Assembly (NCBI GenBank): GCA_021531615.1
Contig: JADYUE010000013.1
Location: 1-49,190 of the forward strand
Length of the DNA stretch: 49,190 bases
Source of the DNA: Fusobacterium varium
GTDB taxonomy: Bacteria; Fusobacteriota; Fusobacteriia; Fusobacteriales; Fusobacteriaceae
Direction: 5' to 3'
Positions 20,555-29,591 of this stretch are shown here, in pieces. The translations under genes and the position numbers were made by a program. Position 1 is the stretch's first letter; every line of letters starts with the position of its first letter. The notes under the pieces were generated by a model that saw nothing but the letters and a program-made list of their open reading frames with translations, was not told the DNA's origin and ran no database searches.

Positions 20555-21487
20555 TTAATTAAACTTATCTCCCTTTTTCAAAATATTACCATTTAAAATA
20601 TCAGCTCCACTTAAAAGCTTTTTATTTTCTGGTTTAACCTCTGTAAGAATAACACTTCCATTACCAGTTTTTACAACTACACCTTTTCCTTTAATTGTAT
20701 CTACAATCTCTCCAACTTCTCCATCTTCATACTTTTTGAAGTTTTCTTTTACTCCATAGATTTTGAATATCTTATCATCTAACATAGTATAAGCACTTGG
20801 AAATGGATTCATTCCCCTTACCATATTAAAAATCTCTCTCTCTGTTAAATTCCAATTAATTTTACAATCCTCTTTTCTAAAAGGTTTTACAAATGTAGCT
20901 TCAGAGTGATTTTGAACTGTTCTTGGAGCTTCACCTTTCTCTATTAATTTAACTGCTTCTAGTAATTTTTCAGCTCCTATCTCCATCAATCTGTCATGAA
21001 GAGTTAAGAATGTATCCTCATCAGTAATCTCTGTTTCTCCAGTAAGAATAACATCTCCAGCATCTAACTCCTCAGCTATATGCATTATACTTACCCCTGT
21101 TTTCTCCTCTCCATGTATCAAAGCAGCATTTATTGGAGCTGCTCCTCTATATTTTGGCAGAAGTGAAGAGTGAACATTTATAATCCCTAATTTAGGTAGT
21201 TCTATTATCTCTTTTGGAATGATTTTTCCATAGGCAACAACTACTATTAAATCTGGATTTAACTCTTTTATAAGATTATATGTTTCCTCTGTCTTTAAAC
21301 TATTTGGTTGATATACAGGGATATTATTAGCTAAAGCATACTCTTTTACAGGAGTATATTTTATCTTCTTCCCTCTCATATTAGGCTTATCAACTTTAGT
21401 GAAAGCTCCTATTATATCATACTCTTTATTTAAAATATCAAAACATGGAACTGCAAAATCTGGAGTTCCCATAAATAATATTCTCAT
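20555..21487 (-). CDS. fmt: Methionyl-tRNA formyltransferase
   Basis: 310 residues. N-terminal formyl-THF domain: MRILFMGTPDFAVPCFDIL, the LLPKYRGAAPINAALIHGE loop with catalytic Asn/His, and AEELDAGDVI. The C-terminal tRNA-binding domain starts near residue 205 (WNLTEREIFNMVRGMNPFP). It formylates initiator Met-tRNA. It sits between nrdR and folD with no spacing. Confidence 0.96.
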   Translation of the reverse strand: MRILFMGTPDFAVPCFDILNKEYDIIGAFTKVDKPNMRGKKIKYTPVKEYALANNIPVYQPNSLKTEETYNLIKELNPDLIVVVAYGKIIPKEIIELPKLGIINVHSSLLPKYRGAAPINAALIHGEEKTGVSIMHIAEELDAGDVILTGETEITDEDTFLTLHDRLMEIGAEKLLEAVKLIEKGEAPRTVQNHSEATFVKPFRKEDCKINWNLTEREIFNMVRGMNPFPSAYTMLDDKIFKIYGVKENFKKYEDGEVGEIVDTIKGKGVVVKTGNGSVILTEVKPENKKLLSGADILNGNILKKGDKFN

Positions 21488-21964
21488 TTAATCATCCTTT
21501 TTATCTTTATTATTATCTTTATTTATATCTTCTACTATTTCAATAAAAGATTTTATATCTTTGAACTCTTTATATACTGAAGCAAATCTTACATAGGCAA
21601 CTTGGTCAATTTTTTTCAATTTCTCCATTACCATCTCTCCAAGTTCTTTTGTTGTAATCTCAGCTTTTAAAGAGTTTTGAATATTTTTTTCAATCTCTAG
21701 AACAAATGTTTCTAAACTTTCTCTACTTATATTTCTCTTAACTGTAGCAGCGACAAGTCCTCTCATCAATTTATTTCTATCAAATTTGTCTCTTCTTTTG
21801 TCTTTTTTTACAACATAAAGAGGAGTTTCCTCTACCTTTTCAAAAGTTGTAAATCTTTTTTCACATTTAATACATTCACGACGTCTTTTGATTGAATACC
21901 CGTCCATAAACGATCTACTGTCAATTACTTTTGTATCTTCTGAATTACAAAATGGACACTTCAT
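21488..21964 (-). CDS. nrdR: Transcriptional repressor NrdR
   Basis: 158 residues. An N-terminal zinc ribbon (MKCPFCNSEDTKVIDSR and RRECIKCEKRFTTFE) is followed by an ATP-cone domain (VVKKDKRRDKFDRNKLMRGL). It represses ribonucleotide reductase genes when dATP is high. The ATG at 21964 is preferred to a GTG three codons upstream that falls in the ribosome site. The tail is lysine- and aspartate-rich. Confidence 0.96.
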   Translation of the reverse strand: MKCPFCNSEDTKVIDSRSFMDGYSIKRRRECIKCEKRFTTFEKVEETPLYVVKKDKRRDKFDRNKLMRGLVAATVKRNISRESLETFVLEIEKNIQNSLKAEITTKELGEMVMEKLKKIDQVAYVRFASVYKEFKDIKSFIEIVEDINKDNNKDKKDD

Positions 21965-21973
21965 CTTCCTCAC

Positions 21974-22447
21974 CTATACAGTTTCTTTTTTATTTATACA
22001 CTCTATTACCTCAGCTGGTGTTTTGCAAGCTAATAGCTCATTTCTAAACTCCTCTTCTCTTATAAGCCTTGATATTCTAGCTAATACTTTTAAATACACT
22101 TGGCTATCTTTCATTGGAGAAGCAAAAACAAAAAATATGTTTACACTTTCATTGTCCAATGATTTAAAATCTATCTTCTCTTTACTTATTCCGAAAGCTA
22201 TTGTCAGTCTATCAGCAGCATCAGTTTTAGCATGTGGAATTGCTACTCCCTTTCCAATTCCTGTACTACCTAATTTTTCTCTTTCAATTAATGCTTTATA
22301 AATAACATTTTCTTCATTATGAACATCTGGAGAAACAGCAATAAGATCTGCTAGTTCCATTAAAACATCATCCTTATTTTTTGATTTTAATTTAAGAGAT
22401 ATTAAATCTTCTGACATATAATCAGTAATTTTTACAACATTGATCAT
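21974..22447 (-). CDS. PTS fructose/nitrogen-type IIA domain protein
   Basis: 157 residues of an IIA-Fru/IIA-Ntr fold. The phosphorylated His lies in GKGVAIPHAKTDAAD. Other family segments are LMELADLIAVSPDVHNEE and FFVFASPMKDSQVYLKVLARISRLI. It is alone, without IIB or IIC partners, between recO and nrdR, which favours a regulatory PTS-Ntr-like role over sugar import (inference). It overlaps the recO stop by one base. Confidence 0.88.
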   Translation of the reverse strand: MINVVKITDYMSEDLISLKLKSKNKDDVLMELADLIAVSPDVHNEENVIYKALIEREKLGSTGIGKGVAIPHAKTDAADRLTIAFGISKEKIDFKSLDNESVNIFFVFASPMKDSQVYLKVLARISRLIREEEFRNELLACKTPAEVIECINKKETV

Positions 22448-23154
22448 TATTCTACCCCCATTAAATAATTTTTTAATTTAAATTCTGTTCCTAGATGAAA
22501 GTTTAAATATCTTTCAAAAAGGAGTGTTACATTTTTTATATCTTTTAAAGGATATTCGCCATTGATTATATCTTTTATCCTTTTATTAACAACTTTTTCA
22601 ATTATCTCTTTCTCTATCTTATTAACTTTATATGAATACCTTTTCTCCTCTTGAAAAAATCCATTTCCTTCAAAGGAGAAAAACTCTCCATTTCCTAAGC
22701 TAAAATTTAATCCCTCTTCTTTTACTAAAGTATACAAATAAAAGATAATTAAAATATAATTTTTTTTCATATCATTATTATCTTTTAAAAAATTCAGAGT
22801 TTTTTCAGTTATACTAAATAGAGTTTTTTTTCTATTATTTTCAACAAGTATTGAATTTAAAATAGATAGAAAATACAAACTAATATATAGATTCTCTATA
22901 TTCTCTTTAATCTCTCTGTAAGCATCTAAAGTTAAAATATTAGTCAGTATAAAATTTTCTCCCTTTTTATAAAAGGTAAATTTTGAAAGAGTTAATACAT
23001 CAGCTGAACTTTGTTCTCTGGTTTTGCTTTTTCTAATTCCCTTTAACAAAACACTTATCTTTCCAAAATTCTCTGTAAAAATTGTAATATATCTATCTGC
23101 CTCTCCAAAATCACTTTTATTTATTATTATTCCTCTACAATCAAATAGTTTCAT
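22447..23154 (-). CDS. recO: DNA repair protein RecO
   Basis: 235 residues. The N-terminal OB fold (RGIIINKSDFGEADRYITIFTENFGKI, then LLKGIRKSKTREQSS) is typical of RecO. The C-terminal helical part lacks an evident four-Cys zinc site, as in several AT-rich relatives. RecO loads RecA with RecR in gap repair. It overlaps the upstream gene by 14 bp, so it is translated as part of the cluster. Confidence 0.9.
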   Translation of the reverse strand: MKLFDCRGIIINKSDFGEADRYITIFTENFGKISVLLKGIRKSKTREQSSADVLTLSKFTFYKKGENFILTNILTLDAYREIKENIENLYISLYFLSILNSILVENNRKKTLFSITEKTLNFLKDNNDMKKNYILIIFYLYTLVKEEGLNFSLGNGEFFSFEGNGFFQEEKRYSYKVNKIEKEIIEKVVNKRIKDIINGEYPLKDIKNVTLLFERYLNFHLGTEFKLKNYLMGVE

Positions 23155-23716
23155 TATTTAGTATAAACTCCTCTTTAGAAAAATTAGGATTTATTTTATA
23201 CCCTTCTATCTTTATATCACCAATTTTTATATCTTTATCATAAATTTTAAAAGATACTGGTAATAGATACCCATCTACTTTACTAAATTTTTCAAATTTG
23301 ATTTTTATTCCATCTTCTAAAATCAATTCTCCTATTTTAGAAGCATAGTATTTTTTTCTAAAATCTTCATTTTCCTTTTCCTGTTCAAAGATATAGTTTA
23401 TAACCTTAATTATTCTATTTTCATCAGCATTTACCTTTTCATGTGTTACTTGTCCAAACAATGGTAAATACACTATTTTTTCATTTTGGTTGTAAATATA
23501 TATCTCTCCCTTATTCAATTCAGGAATAACTATCTCTTTTTTAATCTTATCTGGGATTTGAAATTTAATATTATATTCTGTTTTTCTATTCTCTTTATTT
23601 AATATAATCTCCTCTTTTGTTAAAAATTCAAGAGTTTTTATATCTGAAATACTTTTTTCTTTAGATAAAGTTAATGTTGTCATCAATAAAAAAAGTAAGA
23701 TTAATAATTTTTTCAC
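23141..23716 (-). CDS. Exported protein of unknown function
   Basis: 191 residues. Residues 1-18 (MKKLLILLFLLMTTLTLS) are a Sec signal. The rest is rich in Lys/Ile/Glu beta-strand stretches (NRKTEYNIKFQIPDKIKKEI, GEIYIYNQNEKIVYLPLFG), which recalls outer-membrane lipoprotein-sorting-like folds, although there is no lipobox. It sits between mreC and recO with overlapping ends. I cannot name the family with confidence. Confidence 0.7.
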   Translation of the reverse strand: MKKLLILLFLLMTTLTLSKEKSISDIKTLEFLTKEEIILNKENRKTEYNIKFQIPDKIKKEIVIPELNKGEIYIYNQNEKIVYLPLFGQVTHEKVNADENRIIKVINYIFEQEKENEDFRKKYYASKIGELILEDGIKIKFEKFSKVDGYLLPVSFKIYDKDIKIGDIKIEGYKINPNFSKEEFILNNETI

Positions 23717-24540
23717 TATTTCTCCTTTTCTTCCTTTGGAACTATTACAAGTACTTCATTCAGATTTAAAATATCTAAGTCTGTTTTTATCTTTATACTT
23801 CTAAAGATTTGGCTCTCATCTTGGTCAATTTCAGAGATATAACCTACATATAATCCCTTTGGATAGATCTCACTTATTCCAGAAGTATATACCTTTTCTC
23901 CTAATTGAAGCGTATTTTCAAAAGTATTTGGCTCAAAATATAGTTCTCCAGTTCCTTCGTCACTACCCTTAGCTATTCCAAGCATCTGACTTTCAGTTAA
24001 AACACTTAAATTGAAATTTTCTCCTGTAACCATATCAACTAAAGAGTAATCTTCATAAACTTTACCTATCTTTCCAATAAGTGTCTTTCCTGCTAAAACA
24101 ATCATATTCTTTTGCATTCCATCTTTTGTACCCAAATTTATATAAAATCTCTCATATAAATTACTTGGACTTCTAAAATTCACTTTGGCTACTCTTAAAT
24201 CTAAAGGCACTGTTTCTTTCATTTTAAGTAATTCTTGTAACCTTTTGTTCTCTTCAACTAAAGTTTTATTAAACTCTATTGCCATATCTAATTTAACATT
24301 TTCATTTTTTAATCTTTTATTTTCTTCTAGAATATGTTTATACTCTGTAACTGCATAAGAAGTTTCTTTGAAATAATTACCTGTATTGTATATAGTTTTT
24401 TGAATTGGAAAGAAAATTGTTCCAGCTTCATCTACTACATTATTAATTACACCTCTAAAAAAAAATAAAATTAAAATTATACAAATAAATAAAATAAGTA
24501 TCTTTGTTTTTTTTCCTGAAGTTTTATCATTTTTTAACAT
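23716..24540 (-). CDS. mreC: Rod shape-determining protein MreC
   Basis: 274 residues: a short cytoplasmic start, one membrane segment (ILILFICIILILFFFRG), a coiled coil (YKHILEENKRLKNENVKLDMAIEFN) and two beta domains with RFYINLGTKDGMQKNMIVL and GEKVYTSGISEIYPKGLYVG, the MreC hallmarks. It organises the elongasome in the periplasm. mreB and mreD are not adjacent in this window. Confidence 0.93.
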   Translation of the reverse strand: MLKNDKTSGKKTKILILFICIILILFFFRGVINNVVDEAGTIFFPIQKTIYNTGNYFKETSYAVTEYKHILEENKRLKNENVKLDMAIEFNKTLVEENKRLQELLKMKETVPLDLRVAKVNFRSPSNLYERFYINLGTKDGMQKNMIVLAGKTLIGKIGKVYEDYSLVDMVTGENFNLSVLTESQMLGIAKGSDEGTGELYFEPNTFENTLQLGEKVYTSGISEIYPKGLYVGYISEIDQDESQIFRSIKIKTDLDILNLNEVLVIVPKEEKEK

Positions 24541-25649
24541 TTAGCTAATTCCTTTATTATTTCAAGTGCTAATCTAGACATCTCAACTAAATCATCTATT
24601 TGAATATACTCTTCTGTTGTATGTACTTTTGACATTCCCACAGCTAAGTTTACAGCAACATAACCTTTAGCATTATACACATTAGCATCACTTCCACCAC
24701 CAGAAGATTTTAATTCACATTTTAAATTGATTTTTTCACAAGCTTTTTTCAAATGATTAATTATTTCTAAATCTTCATTTAATTTAAATCCTGCATAACC
24801 TTTTTTTACTTTATTTTCTACTTTAGCTCCAAACTCTTTTGCAACTTCTTCAAAAATATCGTTAGTTTCTTTTAATAGATTATCAAGTTTTTCCCCATCA
24901 AAACTTCTAGCCTCATACATCATTGAGATTTCTGGCATAACTATATTTACAGCTTCTCCACCTTTTACTATACCAATATTTGAAGTTGTTTCCTTGTCAA
25001 TTCTTCCTAATCTTAATTTTGATACAGCATGAGCAGCTACTGTAAAGGCATTTATTCCATCTTCTGGATTTATTCCTGCATGAGCTGGTTTACCAATAAT
25101 TTTTATCTCTCCCTTTGCAGAATGAGGAGCTTGAACTATTGCTTCCCCTGGTTTTCCACTTGAATCAAGAATATAAGAGAAATCTGGTGAGTATTTTTCT
25201 ATTTCAAAAGCTCTAGCACCACGTAGTCCTATCTCTTCAGCAATAGAGAAAACAACTATAATTTCTGGATGATCAAGATTATTTTCTTTTATCACTCTAA
25301 GCATCTCTAAAATAGCAGCTATTCCACCTTTGTCATCTCCACCTAAAACAGAAGTTCCATCAGTTTTTATAATATTATCTTCTATTATAGGAGTTACTTT
25401 GTCACAAGGTAATACTGTGTCCATATGTGAACTAAAAAGAACTTTTTTCTTATTTGGAGCTCTTAATATTCCAACTATATTACCACAATTTCCTCCATTT
25501 TCCTTTCCTGCATTATCCTCATAAGCTTCTAACCCTAGCTCTTTTAAAGTCTTTAAAAGATAATCTCCTATCTCTCTCTCTTTTAAAGATGGAGATGAAA
25601 TTTTTACCATATCTATAAATCTAGAAGTTACCTTCTCTCTATTAACCAT
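24534..25649 (-). CDS. M20 family peptidase (PepT-like tripeptidase)
   Basis: 371 residues. Metal ligands are visible in FSSHMDTVLPC, LGGDDKGGIAAILEML, FSIAEEIGLRGARAF and the final VHTTEEYIQIDDL. The dimerisation domain lies in the middle (HSAKGEIKIIGKPAHAGINPEDG). This PepT-2 branch cleaves tripeptides or related substrates in the cytosol. It overlaps mreC by 7 bp and heads the long leftward cluster. From 25650 to 25870 there is only AT-rich spacer with one weak hairpin. Confidence 0.9.
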   Translation of the reverse strand: MVNREKVTSRFIDMVKISSPSLKEREIGDYLLKTLKELGLEAYEDNAGKENGGNCGNIVGILRAPNKKKVLFSSHMDTVLPCDKVTPIIEDNIIKTDGTSVLGGDDKGGIAAILEMLRVIKENNLDHPEIIVVFSIAEEIGLRGARAFEIEKYSPDFSYILDSSGKPGEAIVQAPHSAKGEIKIIGKPAHAGINPEDGINAFTVAAHAVSKLRLGRIDKETTSNIGIVKGGEAVNIVMPEISMMYEARSFDGEKLDNLLKETNDIFEEVAKEFGAKVENKVKKGYAGFKLNEDLEIINHLKKACEKINLKCELKSSGGGSDANVYNAKGYVAVNLAVGMSKVHTTEEYIQIDDLVEMSRLALEIIKELAKC

Positions 25650-25871
25650 CGCTCCTCCTAATAATCCATTTTTTAATACTATCTTTCCTATAATTATAAT
25701 ATATTGTGCTTTTTTTGTAAAGTGTAAGTAGTATATTTTTCTAAATAATTGGAAAAGTATATCATTTTTTTATACTATCCTCTTTTCTTCTATACTAAAA
25801 AACTACATTGTCTATCCTAGTTTCCTAAAATATCAAATGTAGCTTAATTTTTATAATCTATTTATGTTAAT

Positions 25872-25910
25872 AAAAAAATACTGAAAAGAAAAAATTCTAA
25901 TCAGTATTTT
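25872..25910 (-). terminator. Terminator of the DUF3298-type lipoprotein gene
   Basis: Stem AAATACTGA / TCAGTATTT with a 16-nt loop, then a T run on the minus strand. Confidence 0.75.
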
Positions 25911-25915
25911 TCTAA

Positions 25916-26599
25916 TTACTTCATATATTTTTTTATTTCATCCTTACTAAACTTAAATATAGGCATTCCACTTGAGTATGGAGCAAGATCATAAAGAGGA
26001 AATACAAATTTTACACTATCTCCTTCAAAATACATTACAGCATTTTTTATATTTATCTCTGGTTCTTCAAAGAAAATAACCTCATCTCCATTAATATTTT
26101 TTACTTTTTCCCTGTTTGCTATGGCATCGTTTATTTTCAACTCAAAATAACTTTTTGCATTTTCATTAAAGAAAGTTTCAAAATTAATAAGTTTTAGATC
26201 TTTATCTCCTATATTATATGTTTCTAAAGTTGTATTTCCATGAGCTCCACCAGTATAAGTATAAATTTTTAATAATATTGAAGTTATTCCAAAACTATTT
26301 TCCTTTACTTCATAACTCATCTCTGCTTCATAAGGTGTACTTTGTTTTAGATCTTCTGTACTTTCTAAAAGTTCATCTATTATAAGTCTAGCATTTTCTT
26401 GTAAAGAAAGATTAAAGTAAGATATATCTTCACTTTGTACATTTGAAATTTGAGGAATAACTAAATTATATTTATAATTATTTGTCGTCCCCTTATACTC
26501 TAACTTCTCAATTTCTTTCTCTTTCCCCTTTTCTTTTTCAACACCACAAGCAGTAAATAACAGTATTAATAATATTATTACTCCTTTTAATCTTTTCAT
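25916..26599 (-). CDS. Lipoprotein with DUF4163/DUF3298 (RsiV-like) domain
   Basis: 227 residues. MKRLKGVIILLILLFTACG is a lipoprotein signal with Cys18. The mature part holds LVIPQISN, the glycine-rich YTYTGGAHGNTTLETYNI loop and the terminal VKFVFPLYDLAPYSSGMPIF, hallmarks of the DUF3298 fold found in RsiV and PdaC. RsiV binds lysozyme; whether this lone lipoprotein does so is unknown. It has its own terminator. Confidence 0.85.
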   Translation of the reverse strand: MKRLKGVIILLILLFTACGVEKEKGKEKEIEKLEYKGTTNNYKYNLVIPQISNVQSEDISYFNLSLQENARLIIDELLESTEDLKQSTPYEAEMSYEVKENSFGITSILLKIYTYTGGAHGNTTLETYNIGDKDLKLINFETFFNENAKSYFELKINDAIANREKVKNINGDEVIFFEEPEINIKNAVMYFEGDSVKFVFPLYDLAPYSSGMPIFKFSKDEIKKYMK

Positions 26600-26802
26600 T
26601 CTTCATCACCCAATTATTTTATTACACCATATAATGTAATCTATTTTTCAAAAAAAGTCAAAAATAGTTTTTTGTAATTAAGCTTTATATATAAACTACA
26701 ATATATCTAATTAAGCTCAGTTATCTAGCACATCCCTAGTTTTGACAAAGTACCTTTGTTATTTGCGATTATTAGTCAAGTTAAGTTATCTCTATTCTTT
26801 TT

Positions 26803-26969
26803 TAACATCAATTTGACTCCATGTCAGTGAATAAAGAATCCCTATTGCTCATTCCGTTGAAAATGCAAAACTCGCTTCGCAAGCTCCGCTCAAACACATT
26901 GCATTTTCTTAACTTCATTTCGCTGAGGGCTTCTAATATTCACTTCTAAATTACGTCAACTTGATGTTA
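26803..26969. repeat. Nested inverted-repeat element (MITE-like or structured RNA)
   Basis: Three concentric inverted repeats fill the 476-bp gap between two genes. The outer pair is TAACATCAATTTGAC (26803-26817) with GTCAACTTGATGTTA (26955-26969), 14/15 paired. The middle pair is AGTGAATA (26826-26833) with TATTCACT (26937-26944), extended by AGAATCCC / GGGCTTCT. The inner pair is GAAAATGCAA (26859-26868) with TTGCATTTTC (26899-26908). Local GC is higher than the flanks. No ORF lies inside. I see no second copy in the window. Confidence 0.65.
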
Positions 26970-27022
26970 GGGATAATATATTTTTACTTTAATTATTAGG
27001 ATAATAAATTATAATTTACAAT

Positions 27023-27071
27023 AAAAAAGCTATTTAAATTGACAACTAAAAATATCAACTTAAATAGCTTT
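27023..27071 (-). terminator. Terminator of the choloylglycine hydrolase gene
   Basis: Stem AAAGCTATTTAAATTGA / TCAACTTAAATAGCTTT with one mismatch, followed by a T run on the minus strand. Confidence 0.85.
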
Positions 27072-27075
27072 CACT

Positions 27076-28170
27076 TTATTTTATAATTATCTCTCTATAT
27101 GGTTGAATCTTATATTTTTCCATTGGTAACACTTGATAATTTACTTTTTCAAAATCTATCTTTTTTAAATCTATCTTTCTTATCTCGCTATTATACATAG
27201 TTCTATAATAAAACTCTCTATCTGTTTGATTAATTGCAGTAGTCCATTGTGTTGCACTCTCCAACTCTTTCGGAACATCTTTTTTATTTTGATACTCAAC
27301 TCCTATTGGAATATCAAAATTATTCAATATTTGAAAAGCTTGTGTCACTCCTTTATAGCCATCCTCTGGTGTTGGTGTACTACTTAGATAGAAGAAAGCT
27401 CTTACAAATCTTGATGGTGGAGTTATATCTCCAGGTAAACCTAAAGCCCCTGCTCCCATTCCAAATGAAAATAATTTTTGTCCATTTCCATCATAAGTTG
27501 CTACACTTCCTGGACGTAGGTGAACATAGTTATTCAAATTAGTTGTATGCCATTGAAAATCTGGTGAGTTTGTTACAACTCCAACTTTATTATCATATAT
27601 CTTTACTTCACCATTATTTACTATCTCAATAACTATATTATTTCCCTTAGCATCTGATACTCTCCAGTGTGCAGTTGGTGAAACATTTCCATCAGCAAAT
27701 ACCATTACAGGTACTATTCTTATCTTATTAATATTTTCCCTTACCTCATCCACTGTTGAAAAATTAGATAACATCCAGCTTACTAAATTCATATCTGTTA
27801 TAGATTCATTAGCCTTCTCTGGTAGATATTTTGATAGACTACCATAATGAGGAAAGAAAAACATTCCAGCACTAAGCCCTGCCTCATTAACTCCTTCACC
27901 AATATAACTATCATCTACTAAAGAAGCTCCTACAAAACCATAATATCCCTTCCAAGAGTATCCATTTTTACTGTCTGGCATTATAGCTTGGTACTTATAG
28001 TTTCTTGGAGAAATAATAATATTACTTTTTAAAACACTTTCTCCCCACTCAATTGTTCTTGCTTGTATCTGTTTATTATCCTTAGTTTTCAAAGTGATCC
28101 CAGTACAAGCTTCACTAATTTTTGCAGTTAAAAGCATAATACAACCTAATATTCCTATATATTTCAGCAT
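27076..28170 (-). CDS. Exported choloylglycine hydrolase family enzyme (bile salt hydrolase / penicillin V acylase type)
   Basis: 364 residues. A signal peptide ends at SEA, leaving Cys22 (CTGITLKT) as the new N-terminal nucleophile, as Ntn hydrolases require. Other family positions: ARTIEWG (Arg kept; Glu where BSHs have Asp), NEAGLSAGMFFF, VTNSPDFQWH with the oxyanion Asn, and PPSRFVRAFFY with the conserved Arg. It should hydrolyse an amide such as a conjugated bile acid, penicillin V or an acyl-homoserine lactone, outside the inner membrane. The secreted form resembles Gram-negative penicillin V acylases as much as cytosolic BSHs; the substrate is uncertain. Confidence 0.9.
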   Translation of the reverse strand: MLKYIGILGCIMLLTAKISEACTGITLKTKDNKQIQARTIEWGESVLKSNIIISPRNYKYQAIMPDSKNGYSWKGYYGFVGASLVDDSYIGEGVNEAGLSAGMFFFPHYGSLSKYLPEKANESITDMNLVSWMLSNFSTVDEVRENINKIRIVPVMVFADGNVSPTAHWRVSDAKGNNIVIEIVNNGEVKIYDNKVGVVTNSPDFQWHTTNLNNYVHLRPGSVATYDGNGQKLFSFGMGAGALGLPGDITPPSRFVRAFFYLSSTPTPEDGYKGVTQAFQILNNFDIPIGVEYQNKKDVPKELESATQWTTAINQTDREFYYRTMYNSEIRKIDLKKIDFEKVNYQVLPMEKYKIQPYREIIIK

Positions 28171-28236
28171 CCCTTTTCTCCTTTCAAATTTATTTATTTA
28201 CTATCTCTATTCAAAATTATTTTTCATTTCCTTTAT

Positions 28237-29437
28237 TTATAATTTAATTAGATAGTATGGAGATAATAGAGAATCTAAAAGAGGTTCGATTCCTAAAAAA
28301 CTTTTAAATTTTTCATATTCATTAAATCTTCTTTTTAGTGACTCTGTATTTACTTTATCTTTTATTCCTCTAATCAAGATATTTTTAGGAGTATGTTCCA
28401 TATCAATAAACTCCATTACCTGTGTTTTATATCCACATAATTCTAAAGCTTGTGCTCTAAAAGCATCTGTTGCTAAAGATGTATATTTCTCAAATAGTAT
28501 TCCATGTTTTCCTATTGGCATCTCTTTATCAAAAAATTTACTATTTTTAGTGTTACTCATCTTTTCATTAAACTCATGTTGACAACAAGGTACTGCTAAT
28601 ATAGCCTTAGCATTTAACTCTAACCCTTTTAAAAGAGCATAGTCAGTGGCATTATTGCAAGCATGAAATATCTACATTTTGTAATTTATCAAAATCTTTT
28701 ATATTTCCAGTAAGGAACTCTAAATTTTCACATTTTAACTCTTTAGCAATATCATTACATTTTTTCATTACATCTTTCTTCAGGTCTAACCCTATTATCT
28801 CAAAGGTAAAATTTTTAATATCTTTTAAATAATAATGAAGAGCAAAAGTTAAATATGATTTTCCACAACCAAAATCAACAAATTTTATATGATCTCCTAT
28901 TAATTTTTTATTTTGTAACTCTCTAATAGTATCATCTATAAATTCAAGATACTTATTGATCTGTCTAAACTTATCATAACTATTTTTAAATACCTTTCCA
29001 TCTTCTCCCATAACCCCTAATTTAATTAAAAATGGTACTGGAGTTCCATCTTCTATTAGATAGTTTTTCTTTTTATTATGATCTAAATCTTTTAATACCT
29101 TTGTATTTTCACTTTTCTTTAAGTTAAAATCTTGCTTTCCCTTTAAAATTTGATAATCTGCTCCATTGACAGAGATTAAAAGTTGTTTAAATTTTTCTAA
29201 AATATCTGAAATTTTAATCATAGCTGAAGCAAAACATATATTCTCATGGTAAGCTTTTTTATCTTTAAACTCTTCAAATTGTATAAAAATCTCTTCTTTT
29301 ATACGTACAGGTTTTAGATTAACCTTTGTATACTCAGATTTTTTATCCACTGGACTTGAAGCAATAGCTTTTATAAATATATTTTTTTCTATACTATCTT
29401 TAAAAATATTTTCTATATATTCTTTATTTACTTTCAT
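28237..29437 (-). pseudogene. SAM-dependent methyltransferase (Methyltransf_32 type), frameshifted
   Basis: Two minus-strand reading frames make one gene. The N-terminal part (28652-29437, 261 residues) ends its SAM-binding domain with FVDFGCGKSYLTFALHYYL and LQNVDI, then runs into a stop at CLQ. The expected continuation, HACNNATDYALLKGLELN, is present at once in another frame, followed by AVPCCQHEF and 28237-28560 (FDKEMPIGKHGILFEKYTS). A few codons between VDI and HAC are missing, so a short deletion rather than a single-base slip is likely. The family resembles DUF-type RNA methyltransferases. A sequencing error cannot be excluded. Confidence 0.82.
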
Positions 29438-29519
29438 TTCTACCTCTCTTGTTTTATTTTAAATTCTTTAACTTATACTTAAATATTACCATAGTGAGAA
29501 TAATATGTCCATTATTTGA

Positions 29520-29574
29520 TTGACAAAAGAAATAAATTATGTTATATATTTAATATAGGGTATAGGGGTATAAT
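29520..29574 (+). promoter_or_regulatory. Promoter and possible metal-responsive operator of the P-type ATPase
   Basis: TTGACA, 17 bp, TATATA on the plus strand, followed by the iterated GGGTATAGGGGTATAA (29558-29573), which holds a second TATAAT. G-rich TATA-flanked blocks like this recall CsoR/FrmR-type sites, but the regulator is not in the window. Confidence 0.5.
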
Positions 29575-29591
29575 GTATAAGGAGGAAATTT

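Noticed and set aside
25802-25855. CTACATT / AATGTAG pair as the end of a small RNA gene
   Set aside because: No promoter could be seen upstream on either strand; left as weak spacer structure.
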